The notes under the pieces were generated by a model. The model did no database searches, was not told where the DNA came from, and saw only the letters and a list, made by a program, of their open reading frames with translations. Source: Pseudaminobacter soli (ex Li et al. 2025) (GTDB lineage: Bacteria > Pseudomonadota > Alphaproteobacteria > Rhizobiales > Rhizobiaceae). From it: a stretch of DNA of 64,000 nucleotides. The DNA is taken from NCBI RefSeq assembly GCF_003012705.1, contig NZ_PXYL01000008.1, forward strand, positions 186,001 to 250,000, given 5' to 3'. Shown piece after piece: positions 19,202-26,745 of the stretch (position 1 is its first letter; each line of letters opens with the position of its first letter). The position numbers and the translations under genes were made by a program.

Positions 19202-19882
19202 CTATGCGGCCACCACCGGCTGGCTCCAGCGCGCTGCGATGAGCCGGTAGGGAATCAGCGCGAAGACCGCGATCAGCAGCTTCATCGACAGGTCGCCCAG
19301 CGCCCAGGACTGCCAGCGCGCGGCTTCCGTCTGTAGCACGCCGAATAGCGGCGCGTTCTCCAGCGCGAAGGGTTCGTTGGGCCCGATGAAGGCAAAGGCC
19401 GGGGCGAAGGCGATGGAGAAGAAGATGATGGTGTCGATGAACGAGCCGACCAGCGAGCCGAACACGGGCGCGCGCCACCAGCTCTGCCGGCGCAGCCAGT
19501 TGAACACGGTGATGTCGAGCAGTTGGCCGAACAGGAAGGCGGTGCCCGAAGCGGTGGCGATGCGCGCCAGCCGGTCGATCGGCGTGCCGATCTCGATCAG
19601 CCCGTAACGGAACAGCAGCGGCGGCACGATGATCGAGCAGATCACGGCGGTCATGAAGCCGATGAACACAACGCGGCGTGCCATATGCGGGCCGTAACGC
19701 CGGTTGGCGAGATCGGTCACGAGGAAAGCTGCGGGATAGCTGAAGGCGCCCCAGGTCAGGATGTCGGCAAGCTGCAGGGAGCCGACCTGTCCTTGCACGG
19801 GAAACTGCACAAGGATGTTCGATGCCACGACGACAACCGCCATGGCGACCACAAAGGGCAAATAACGCGTAGAAGAATTCAT
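19202..19882 (-). CDS. yhhQ: Queuosine precursor transporter YhhQ (VUT family)
   Basis: A 226-residue integral membrane protein with about six helices and the COG1738/DUF165 hallmarks (VTDLANRRYG, FGQLLDITVF, GSFIDTIIFF). E. coli YhhQ imports preQ0 and preQ1 for queuosine synthesis. The match to this family is full length. The start codon ATG 19882 lies inside the 3' strand of a preQ1-I-like riboswitch, directly supporting preQ1 as the effector and probable cargo. It is followed three bases later by the spermidine-synthase-like gene. GluQRS, which modifies queuosine in tRNA-Asp, is encoded at 59368. Confidence 0.93.
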   Translation of the reverse strand: MNSSTRYLPFVVAMAVVVVASNILVQFPVQGQVGSLQLADILTWGAFSYPAAFLVTDLANRRYGPHMARRVVFIGFMTAVICSIIVPPLLFRYGLIEIGTPIDRLARIATASGTAFLFGQLLDITVFNWLRRQSWWRAPVFGSLVGSFIDTIIFFSIAFAPAFAFIGPNEPFALENAPLFGVLQTEAARWQSWALGDLSMKLLIAVFALIPYRLIAARWSQPVVAA

Positions 19883-19908
19883 TTTTTTAACCTGGGTGAT
19901 GGAACCAG
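19878..19908 (-). promoter_or_regulatory. PreQ1-I-like riboswitch overlapping the yhhQ start codon
   Basis: The reverse strand from 19908 reads CUGGUUCCAUCACCCAG, then GUUAAAAAA and AUGA. P1 is CUGG pairing with CCAG. The loop begins UUC and is followed by ACCC, and an A-rich tail docks in P1. These are the conserved elements of preQ1-I aptamers, for example B. subtilis GGUUC...ACCC...AAAAAACUA. P2 would pair loop CAU with the AUG that follows the A-tract. In B. subtilis the matching positions are UAG and CUA, and both tails end in A. Thus P2 sequesters the start codon itself, and AGG in P1 is the likely ribosome binding site. Ligand binding should block translation of the transporter. Confidence 0.75.
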
Positions 19909-19910
19909 TG

Positions 19911-19945
19911 GAGCGCGACTTCTGCCAAAGTGGCCGGTCGCGCTC
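19911..19945 (-). other. Stem-loop between rpmB and the yhhQ riboswitch
   Basis: GAGCGCGAC at 19911-19919 pairs perfectly with GTCGCGCTC at 19937-19945 around a 17-base loop. It lies 32 bases downstream of the rpmB stop and directly before the preQ1-like aptamer. There is no T-run after it on the reverse strand, so it is not a standard terminator. It may protect the rpmB 3' end or isolate the aptamer fold. Confidence 0.45.
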
Positions 19946-19977
19946 GCTGCCAGGCGGTCGTCCCCCGCCGGAAAGAA

Positions 19978-20271
19978 TCAGGCGGTCTGTTCGGCCAGCT
20001 TCTTGGCGACCTGCTTCTTCAGCAGGCGGGCGCGCTGCGACAGCTCGGCGACATCGGCCTTGGCCAGGAAGGCGTCGAGGCCACCGCGATGCTCGACCGA
20101 ACGCAGGGCGTTGGCCGAAATGCGCAGGCGCACGTTCTGGTTCAGCGCTTCGGAGATCAGCGTCACGTTGACGAGATTCGGCAGGAAGCGACGCCGGGTC
20201 TTGTTGTTGGCGTGGCTGACATTGTTGCCGGTCATAACGGCCTTGCCGGTCAATTCACAAGCGCGAGACAT
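19978..20271 (-). CDS. rpmB: 50S ribosomal protein L28
   Basis: A 97-residue bacterial L28, opening [20 protein letters not shown] and continuing with the [11 protein letters not shown] block characteristic of alphaproteobacterial L28. It is a component of the large ribosomal subunit near the L1 stalk. No zinc-binding CxxC pair is present. ATG 20271 gives the standard N-terminus; upstream in-frame codons would add unconserved residues. It has its own 125-base upstream region and lies upstream of yhhQ on the same strand. Confidence 0.97.
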   Translation of the reverse strand: MSRACELTGKAVMTGNNVSHANNKTRRRFLPNLVNVTLISEALNQNVRLRISANALRSVEHRGGLDAFLAKADVAELSQRARLLKKQVAKKLAEQTA

Positions 20272-20396
20272 TTTCACTACCTTCGTTCTAAACGGGCCAA
20301 TGCGACTGCGGCGCACCAACAAAGTGCATGGCGCGCAGTCTGGTCAAGCGGCCGCATGGAAAAGTTGGCTGTCCATAGTGGGAATCAACCGACCCG

Positions 20397-20831
20397 TCAA
20401 GGCTCGGGCTTCATCACGAGACGGGTATTCGGGAAGTTACCCTCGGCAATCGCCGTGCAGAGGGCGTGCCATTCGCAGCCGACGCAAGCCTGGCGGATGC
20501 CGCCGGTACGGAAAGCCGCACGCATTTCGGTCAGTTTTCCGGCGTCGAGCACGATGTGCTCGCCGGGTGAAATCGGCTGACCAAGCAGCGATTCCACGGC
20601 TTTCGCAGCACTTTCGTCACGCTCGATCACGCTCTGGCCGAAGCAGTGTTCTTCTCTGTCGGCCAGCAGCGGTGTGCAGATGTCGTCCGGCCCGGCGACG
20701 AGAAGCATGTCTTCCCCAGTGCCGAGCCGTTCGACGATCTTGTCATAGTTGGCCGTAAACGCGCCGCTATAGCCCTTGCCGACATAGGTCAGCATGCAGA
20801 GCAGGTGATGGGCGCGAATACGGACGGTCAT
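20397..20831 (-). CDS. DUF1284 domain-containing protein
   Basis: A 144-residue cytoplasmic protein of the DUF1284 family. The N-terminus RIRAHHLLCMLTYVGKGYS is the family signature. Cysteines at the N-terminus (HHLLC), mid-protein (DDICTPL, EEHCFG) and the cluster C-x2-C-x5-C (CVGCEWHALC) suggest an iron-sulfur or metal-binding site. Function is unknown. It starts 10 bases after the bioY stop on the same strand, so it is likely cotranscribed with the biotin transporter gene. Confidence 0.85.
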   Translation of the reverse strand: MTVRIRAHHLLCMLTYVGKGYSGAFTANYDKIVERLGTGEDMLLVAGPDDICTPLLADREEHCFGQSVIERDESAAKAVESLLGQPISPGEHIVLDAGKLTEMRAAFRTGGIRQACVGCEWHALCTAIAEGNFPNTRLVMKPEP

Positions 20832-20841
20832 GGGCCGATGC

Positions 20842-21429
20842 CTAGCGCTTGCCGGCGCGGCGGGTCGCCTCGACGCTCGCCGTGGCCAGTGCCGACTTGA
20901 CGATAGCGCCGAGGATGAAGGGCGTCACGCCATAGGTCATGGCATCGCCGGCACCGATCAGCGCGGCCAGCCAGGCGCCGCCCATAACCAGGATGAAGGC
21001 GTTGCCGAGAAGCATGGCGGCGAAGCTGCGCAGGAGCTTGCCGTTGCCGGTCCAGCCGCGCTCGGCGAGCCAACCGACCATGGCGGCCGCGATCGGGAAG
21101 GCGAACAGATAGCCCGCCGTCGGGCCGGCAAAATAAGCCAGGCCGCCGGCGCCACCTGCCAGCACCGGTAGGCCGACGACGGCCTCACCCAGCCAGGCAA
21201 GCACGGTGATCGCGCCGAGGCGCCAGCCATAGAGCGCGCCGATCAGCGTAACCGCAAAGGTCTGCATGGTCATCGGCACCGGAACCATCGGCACCTCGAC
21301 CCAGGACGAGGCGGCCAGAAACAGCGTGCCCAGAGCCACGACGGCGGCGCGCAGAGCAAGCGGCCTGTCGGCCAGGCGAAGCGGCACGAATGCCCTGCCG
21401 GCGGTCGCGGCGGAGATTGGATTGTTCAT
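20842..21429 (-). CDS. bioY: BioY biotin transporter S component
   Basis: A 195-residue membrane protein with about six helices. BioY hallmarks include VPMTMQTFAV, GGAGGLAYFAGPTAGYLFAF and the C-terminal GVTPFILGAIVKSALA. It is the substrate-binding S unit of a biotin ECF transporter; bioM and bioN are not adjacent, and solitary BioY proteins can also function. ATG 21429 is the first start preserving the family N-terminus. I looked for a BioR box (TTATCTATAA type) upstream and found only a weak CTATCCCATAG dyad. Confidence 0.93.
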   Translation of the reverse strand: MNNPISAATAGRAFVPLRLADRPLALRAAVVALGTLFLAASSWVEVPMVPVPMTMQTFAVTLIGALYGWRLGAITVLAWLGEAVVGLPVLAGGAGGLAYFAGPTAGYLFAFPIAAAMVGWLAERGWTGNGKLLRSFAAMLLGNAFILVMGGAWLAALIGAGDAMTYGVTPFILGAIVKSALATASVEATRRAGKR

Positions 21430-21685
21430 GCAAGAGTCTCCAGATTTCATGGTCCCTGGATGGTGCCGGCTTTCGGCTACCGTACATCGCAAGGGGGGTG
21501 AGCTATCCCATAGTCTGATGGTGCAGCGCAATAAGGGTACTGTAAACCCCGCCGGCTCGCGCGCGCCAGGGGACTGGCAAGGCGCCTGTACTGGCCCATA
21601 TATCTGCCGGATTCATGCGTTTGATGACTTTTGAAGGGACTTTTGCGCGTCCGACCGGATGCGCCAGGCATAGAGGGCGCCACCC

Positions 21686-22474
21686 ATGGCGAGCATTTTT
21701 CCGACGGCTTCGACGGCAGCTGCCGTCCTTCTCACGTCGCTGTTTGCGGATACGGCTTCCGCCGCATCGTTCCGCAGCGAATACGTCGTCTCCTATCTTG
21801 GTCTCACCATCGCGCGTTCCAAGTTCGACAGCACGTTTAACGGCGACAGCTTCTCCGTCAGCGGCAGCATGTCGAGCGCGGGCATCGCGCAGATATTCGA
21901 CGACACCAAGGGCACGGTTAAGGCCACCGGGCGTTTCGCCGGGAACGATCCGCGGCCGGAAGACTTCGTGACCAACTACACGTCCGGCAAAAAGAAGAAG
22001 AAAACCGAGATCGGCTTTTCGGGCGCCAGCGTCAGCAAGGTGGTCAACATTCCACCGCTCGACAAGCATGGGGACGACTGGGTCCCGGTGAGCGACGGCG
22101 ATCTGCGGGCGGTGACCGACCCGCTTTCGGCAACGCTGATCCGCGCCGACAAGCCCGAGAATGTCTGCGGCCGCACGGTCAAGATGTTCGATGGCGAGAT
22201 GCGGGCCAACCTGGTGCTGAGCTATGTGTCGACCGGGCCGATATCCATCCCGGGATATGAGGGCGATTCGATTGTCTGCAGCGCGCGCTTCGTGCCGGTG
22301 GCCGGCTACAAGAAGAACCACAAGTCGATCGAATATCTGAAAAACCGTGCCCAGATCGCCATCTCGTTTGCGCCTGTCGGCTCAACCGGGGTATATGCGC
22401 CTATCTACGCCACGGTAGGCACGCAGATCGGCACCATAACAATCCGGGCGAGGAAGTTCGAAGCGCTGAATTAG
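21686..22474 (+). CDS. Exported DUF3108 domain protein
   Basis: A 262-residue protein with a signal peptide (residues 1-26, ending TASA) and a DUF3108 domain, a lipocalin/LolA-like beta-barrel fold found in proteobacterial periplasmic proteins. SEYVVSYLGLTIARSKF is the typical start of the mature domain. A basic run, GKKKKKTEIGF, stands near residue 103. Function is unestablished; an envelope role is likely from its location. It is divergent from bioY across a 256-base gap holding no motif I can name. The next gene starts 31 bases downstream. Confidence 0.82.
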   Translation: MASIFPTASTAAAVLLTSLFADTASAASFRSEYVVSYLGLTIARSKFDSTFNGDSFSVSGSMSSAGIAQIFDDTKGTVKATGRFAGNDPRPEDFVTNYTSGKKKKKTEIGFSGASVSKVVNIPPLDKHGDDWVPVSDGDLRAVTDPLSATLIRADKPENVCGRTVKMFDGEMRANLVLSYVSTGPISIPGYEGDSIVCSARFVPVAGYKKNHKSIEYLKNRAQIAISFAPVGSTGVYAPIYATVGTQIGTITIRARKFEALN

Positions 22475-22505
22475 GGGCAGGCTAGAAGCCCCGATCGGGG
22501 GGAAT

Positions 22506-23393
22506 ATGGGTCGTGCCACGCTTATCGGCTTCTCGGCCGTCGCCATGTGGGCGCTTCTGGCGCTGCTGACCGACGCGTCGGGCCAGGTTCCGCCCTTCCT
22601 GCTCTCGGCCATCACCTTCACAATCGGCACATGCGTGGGCCTGGTTGCGCGGCTGTTCATGAAGCAGCCCGCAGTGCAGCCGAAAATCCCGGCGCAGGTC
22701 TGGGTCATCGGCATTGCCGGCCTGTTCGGCTACCACTTTTTCTACTTCACTGCGCTGCGCAACGCGCCGGCGGTGGAGGCAAGCCTGATCGCCTATCTAT
22801 GGCCGCTGCTGATCGTGCTCGGCTCGGCGCTGATGCCGGGCGAGCGGCTGCGCTGGAATCACATCGCCGGCGCGCTTCTGGGGCTGGCCGGCACTTTCCT
22901 CATCGTCACCAAGGGTGGTGGGCTCGCCTTCGACAGCCGCTACACCTTTGGCTACGCCATGGCCGGCGTCTGCGCCTTCGTATGGTCGAGCTACTCGCTC
23001 CTGTCGCGCCGCTTCCCGGCGGTGCCGACGACCATCGTGACCTGGTTCTGCGCGGCCACCGCCATCCTGTCGCTCCTGTGCCATTTGATGCTGGAAGAAA
23101 CCGTGCTGCCGGCCAATGCCGGCCAGTGGCTGGCGGTGCTCGGCCTTGGGCTGATGCCCGTGGGCGCCGCTTTCTATGCGTGGGACCATGGCGTCAAGCG
23201 CGGCAACATCCAGGTGCTGGGTGCGGCGAGCTATGCCGCGCCGCTGCTTTCCACACTGGTGCTGATCCTCGCGGGCTTCGCCGAGCCGACGCCCAGCATC
23301 ATTGCCGCCTGCGTACTGATCACCGGCGGCGCGGTGCTGGCCGCCAAATCCATGCTGTTCGGCAAGAGCCGGCCGGCGGGAGCGGAAGCATGA
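22506..23393 (+). CDS. EamA/DMT transporter, YddG-like aromatic amino acid exporter
   Basis: A 295-residue protein with ten predicted helices in two EamA repeats. Similarity in order and sequence (AYLWPLLIVLGSAL, FVWSSYSLLSRRF, YAWDHGVKRGNIQVLGAASY) is closest to YddG, which exports aromatic and other amino acids. An excellent GGGGGGAA ribosome binding site stands before ATG 22506. It overlaps the YhhN-like gene by four bases (ATGA), so the two are translationally coupled. Confidence 0.85.
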   Translation: MGRATLIGFSAVAMWALLALLTDASGQVPPFLLSAITFTIGTCVGLVARLFMKQPAVQPKIPAQVWVIGIAGLFGYHFFYFTALRNAPAVEASLIAYLWPLLIVLGSALMPGERLRWNHIAGALLGLAGTFLIVTKGGGLAFDSRYTFGYAMAGVCAFVWSSYSLLSRRFPAVPTTIVTWFCAATAILSLLCHLMLEETVLPANAGQWLAVLGLGLMPVGAAFYAWDHGVKRGNIQVLGAASYAAPLLSTLVLILAGFAEPTPSIIAACVLITGGAVLAAKSMLFGKSRPAGAEA

Positions 23394-24061
23394 TGCCCTT
23401 CGCCGGCGGTCTCGAAGCGACGGCCAACGGCATGCTGCTGTTTTCGGTGGCCTCGGCCTGCGTGTATTTCTTCCTGCTCGACACGCCGGTGTCGCTCAGG
23501 CGCACGGTGGTGAAGACCATCCCCGTCGCGCTCCTGGCGGCGCTGGTGGTGATGGCTCGCGGGCCGTTGCTGCTGGCCGGGGCGCTGGCGCTCAGCGCGC
23601 TCGGCGATGCCGTCCTGTCGCGCGAACATGAGAAGGCGTTCCTCGGCGGGCTTGCCAGCTTCCTGTTGGCGCATCTGCTCTATGTCGCGCTGTTCGCACA
23701 TTCGGGCGGCGGGCTGGGAGTGCTCCTGACGTCGCCCCGGCTCATCATCGGCATTATCATCGTAATCTTCGCGCTTCTGATGCTGGCGGCGCTGTGGCCG
23801 CGTGTTGAAGCTGCGCTCAGGCTGCCGATTGCCGTCTATGTCGCGGCTATCCTGGCCATGGGGCTGGCCGCACTCACGCTGCCCGACTGGCGGATCATCG
23901 TGGGCGCTTTGCTGTTCATCGCCTCCGACGCCTTGCTGGCGACGGAGAAATTTCTGCTTGTCGCGGGCTCGACGCAGCGGTTCTGGATGCGCCACGCGGT
24001 GTGGGCGCTCTACTACGCGGCACAGGCGCTGATCACGCTGGGTTTCTTGATGGCGGCCTAA
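23390..24061 (+). CDS. YhhN/TMEM86-family lysoplasmalogenase-like membrane protein
   Basis: A 223-residue protein with about eight membrane segments. The family motifs ALSALGDAVLS and GALLFIASDALLATEKF are present; the aspartates in these are conserved in lysoplasmalogenases (TMEM86B), which hydrolyse the vinyl ether of lysoplasmalogen. Aerobic alphaproteobacteria are not known to make plasmalogens in quantity, so the true substrate may be another lysolipid. Starts at the double ATG 23390, overlapping the exporter stop. It converges with the cupin gene six bases downstream. Confidence 0.75.
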   Translation: MMPFAGGLEATANGMLLFSVASACVYFFLLDTPVSLRRTVVKTIPVALLAALVVMARGPLLLAGALALSALGDAVLSREHEKAFLGGLASFLLAHLLYVALFAHSGGGLGVLLTSPRLIIGIIIVIFALLMLAALWPRVEAALRLPIAVYVAAILAMGLAALTLPDWRIIVGALLFIASDALLATEKFLLVAGSTQRFWMRHAVWALYYAAQALITLGFLMAA

Positions 24062-24066
24062 CGGCC

Positions 24067-24510
24067 TCAGTCCTTGGCGCTCGGCTCCCAGCCTTCCTCC
24101 GCCATTTCGAATTGCGAGAACTCGAATCCCGGCGCAACCGTGCAGCCCACCAGCGTCCAGTCGCCGAGGCTTTTCGCCGTCTGCCAATAGCCCGCCGGCA
24201 CGATGTGCTGCGGCCGCTCGCCGGCAAAAAGGTCCGGCCCCAGCCGGTGGCGGGTCACGCCGCGCCCTTCCTCATGCATGGTGATCTCGATCGGCGCGCC
24301 GGCATAATAGTGCCAGATCTCGGCGGCGTCCTTGACCCGGTGCCAGGCCGACACGTCGCCCGCCTCGAGCAGGAAGTAGATCGCCGTCGAGTGGCCGCGC
24401 GGGTTGTGGGCGGTGGCGTCGCGAAAGGTCTGCACATACCAGCCGCCCTCGGGATGCCGCTGCATGCCGAGCTTTTGGATGATCGATGCCGCGTTCATCT
24501 CGCCCGTCAT
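24067..24510 (-). CDS. DUF985 cupin-domain protein
   Basis: A 147-residue single-domain cupin of the DUF985 (YML079w-like) family. Landmarks are HPEGGWYVQTFRD, IYFLLEAGDVSAWHRV and PAGYWQTA. Members bind small ligands in a beta-barrel, but enzymatic roles are mostly unproven. ATG 24510 shares its A with the gloB stop codon (TGATG), so translation is coupled to gloB. A second ATG at 24498 is possible. Confidence 0.82.
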   Translation of the reverse strand: MTGEMNAASIIQKLGMQRHPEGGWYVQTFRDATAHNPRGHSTAIYFLLEAGDVSAWHRVKDAAEIWHYYAGAPIEITMHEEGRGVTRHRLGPDLFAGERPQHIVPAGYWQTAKSLGDWTLVGCTVAPGFEFSQFEMAEEGWEPSAKD

Positions 24511-25277
24511 CAGAATATGTCCTTGCGCTTGCGGATTTCGGCGAACACCGCCTCGTCGGGTGCATTCTCCATGCGCAGGTTGCGGCGGATCGCCGGGTCG
24601 TGCCAGCGCAGGAAGGGGTTGGTGGCCATCTCCTCGCCGATCGTGCTGGGCAGCGTCGGCTTGCCGTCGGCACGAAGCCGGTCCACCTTGGCCGCACGCT
24701 CTTTTAGCGCTGAATTGGTCGGGTCGACGGTCAGCGCAAAGCGCGCATTGGCCTGGGTGTATTCGTGACCGCAATAGACCGCGGTTTCAGGCGGCAGGGC
24801 GGCAAGTTTCTTCAGCGATTCGAGCATGACCGCTGCCGGGCGCTCGAACAGGCGCCCGCACCCGAGCGAAAAGAGCGTATCGCCGGTAAAGGCCAGGTTC
24901 TGGGTGGGAATGTAGTAGGAGATATGCCCGGCGGTGTGGCCCGGCGTCTCGATCACGTAGACGAGGTGGTTGCCGAAGGGGATGGCCGCACCTTCCTCCA
25001 CCGCCTCGTCTATGCCGGGTATCTTCGAGGCCTCCGCCTTGGGGCCTACGATCTTGAGGTCGAAACGCTTCTTCAGCGGCTGGTTGGCCTCGACGTGGTC
25101 GCCATGGTGATGGGTGTTGAGGATCATCGTCGGCGCCCAGCCGGTGCGCTGGACGGCCGCCAGGATCGGCGCCTCTTCCGGCGCGTCGATCAGTATGGTC
25201 TCGCCGCTTTCGGTATCGTGCAGGAGCACGCCGAAATTGTCGCTGCGGCACATGAACTGTTCGATCTCGATCGTCAT
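24510..25277 (-). CDS. gloB: Hydroxyacylglutathione hydrolase (glyoxalase II)
   Basis: A 255-residue metallo-beta-lactamase-fold enzyme that releases D-lactate and glutathione from S-lactoylglutathione. The metal motif THHHGDH is at 55-61. Further ligands are in GHTAGHI, the aspartate in FTGDTLF, and CGHEYTQ. The C-terminal glyoxalase II domain (ATNPFLRWHDP) is present, so it is a full glyoxalase II and not a persulfide dioxygenase. Its neighbour across 89 bases is a GNAT gene, with a methyltransferase gene beyond, a frequent rhizobial grouping. Confidence 0.95.
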   Translation of the reverse strand: MTIEIEQFMCRSDNFGVLLHDTESGETILIDAPEEAPILAAVQRTGWAPTMILNTHHHGDHVEANQPLKKRFDLKIVGPKAEASKIPGIDEAVEEGAAIPFGNHLVYVIETPGHTAGHISYYIPTQNLAFTGDTLFSLGCGRLFERPAAVMLESLKKLAALPPETAVYCGHEYTQANARFALTVDPTNSALKERAAKVDRLRADGKPTLPSTIGEEMATNPFLRWHDPAIRRNLRMENAPDEAVFAEIRKRKDIF

Positions 25278-25365
25278 CGGTGGTCTCCTTGTCGCGGGGG
25301 ACGATAGGGCGGCAGGTGCCCTCTGTCATCCCCGGCCGGGCCGTATTGCCGGGCGAACTTCCTCC

Positions 25366-25866
25366 TCAATCAGGGAAAGTTTCCATCCGTTCGGCAAAGG
25401 TGTGGAAGCCGGCGCGCTGGTAGACCGATTTTGCCTTCGGATGGTCCCAGGTGTCGGTGTGAAGCCAAACGCGGCTCGGCCCATGCGACCAGATTTCGCG
25501 CAGTGCTCGATCCAGGAGCCATGGACCGAGTTTTTGTCCTTGAACCTCGGGGCTCAGCCCGAAATGGACGAGCTCCACTTCTCGTCGGCCGACGCCTTCG
25601 AATTCGCAAAGACCGACGGCCCGGCCATCGAGCCGCAGGACATAGACATGTGTGGCGCAATCGCCGAGGAAGTCGCGAAGCTGGTCGGAAGGCATTCGCA
25701 ATCGGTGGTCCCAGTTCAGCGGCGCGCCGACAGCGCGATACAGTGCAAGATAGTCCTCAGGCGTCAGCGTCTCTCGCCCGATGCTGGCCGCGGCGGCGGG
25801 CACGGAAAGCGCCGCGCCTTCCGGCGGATGGGTCATTTCCATGTAAGTGACGAGAAGGTCGACCAT
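25366..25866 (-). CDS. GNAT family N-acetyltransferase
   Basis: A 166-residue acetyl-CoA-dependent acetyltransferase. The acetyl-CoA-binding segment is VQGQKLGPWLLDRAL (the Q-x-x-G-x-G/A-type loop), preceded by VELVHFGLSPE and followed by TDTWDHPKAKSVYQRAGF. Substrate is unknown. It is divergent from the methyltransferase-like gene, with 120 bases between them. The whole length of a simple GNAT domain is present. Confidence 0.87.
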   Translation of the reverse strand: MVDLLVTYMEMTHPPEGAALSVPAAAASIGRETLTPEDYLALYRAVGAPLNWDHRLRMPSDQLRDFLGDCATHVYVLRLDGRAVGLCEFEGVGRREVELVHFGLSPEVQGQKLGPWLLDRALREIWSHGPSRVWLHTDTWDHPKAKSVYQRAGFHTFAERMETFPD

Positions 25867-25986
25867 GCTTGCTCGCGAACTGGAACTTTACCGTTCTCGT
25901 AAAACACGACGGCAGACTTGCTGCAACGGACGGCTTTGGGGAGCGCCTTGTTGTGCTGCGACCGCAACGCCGCTACCGTCGTAGGC

Positions 25987-26742
25987 ATGAATTCGGACAT
26001 CGTCGACCTGCATTCCTTCTACGGCACGCCGCTGGGCCACGCGGTCGAAGAGGCGATCGGCATGGCGCTTGCCGCGATCTGGCAGAAAATACCCAGCGAG
26101 CGGCTGGTGGGGCTGGGCTATGCGCTGCCCTGGCTCGACCGCTTCGGCGCCGACACCGAACGGGTCTTTGCCTTCATGCCGGCGACGCAAGGGGCGGTGG
26201 GCTGGCCGCCGGCACGGCCTTCGGCCACGGCGCTGGTGTTCGACGAGGAACTGCCGCTGCCCGACGCCTCGATCGACCGGATGCTGCTGGTCCATTCGCT
26301 GGAGCATGCCGAAAATCCGCGCGAGACGCTCAAGGAAATCTGGCGCGTGCTGTCGCCGGCGGGCCGCGTCGTCATCGTGGTGCCCAATCGACGCGGCGTC
26401 TGGGCGCGCTTCGAGCACACGCCTTTCGGCACCGGCCGACCGTTTTCCCGCAGCCAGCTCAACGAATTGCTGCGCGACGCCAATTTCACGCCGGCGGCGT
26501 GGTCGGAGGCGCTTTTGTTCCCGCCGTCGCACACGCGGACGGTGATGCGGCTGCACAACATATTGGAACGCAGCGGCCGGCGCTTCTGGCCGATCTTCTC
26601 AGGCGTCATCGTAGTAGAGGCGCAAAAACGCCTCTATCAGGGCCTGCCTGTGGCGCAGCGCGCTTCCCGCCGGGTCTTCGTGCCGGTGCTGTCGCCGCAG
26701 GGCGCGGGCCAGCACGCGCGGGAACGGCGAGGACCTCGCTAG
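25987..26742 (+). CDS. Class I SAM-dependent methyltransferase-like protein
   Basis: A 251-residue protein with a methyltransferase-type C-terminal core: DRMLLVHSLEHAENP, then ETLKEIWRVLSPAGRVVIVVPNR in two conserved halves. The N-terminal glycine-rich SAM loop is degenerate (ERLVGLGYALPWL), so catalysis is not certain. ATG 25987 is the natural start. Related proteins sit beside gloB in many rhizobia. Substrate is unknown. Confidence 0.8.
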   Translation: MNSDIVDLHSFYGTPLGHAVEEAIGMALAAIWQKIPSERLVGLGYALPWLDRFGADTERVFAFMPATQGAVGWPPARPSATALVFDEELPLPDASIDRMLLVHSLEHAENPRETLKEIWRVLSPAGRVVIVVPNRRGVWARFEHTPFGTGRPFSRSQLNELLRDANFTPAAWSEALLFPPSHTRTVMRLHNILERSGRRFWPIFSGVIVVEAQKRLYQGLPVAQRASRRVFVPVLSPQGAGQHARERRGPR

Positions 26743-26745
26743 GCG

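Noticed and set aside
21503-21513. CTATCCCATAG dyad upstream of bioY as a BioR box
   Set aside because: BioR boxes in alphaproteobacteria resemble TTATCTATAA; this site shares only the outer bases and lies about 75 bases from the start codon, so the match is too weak.
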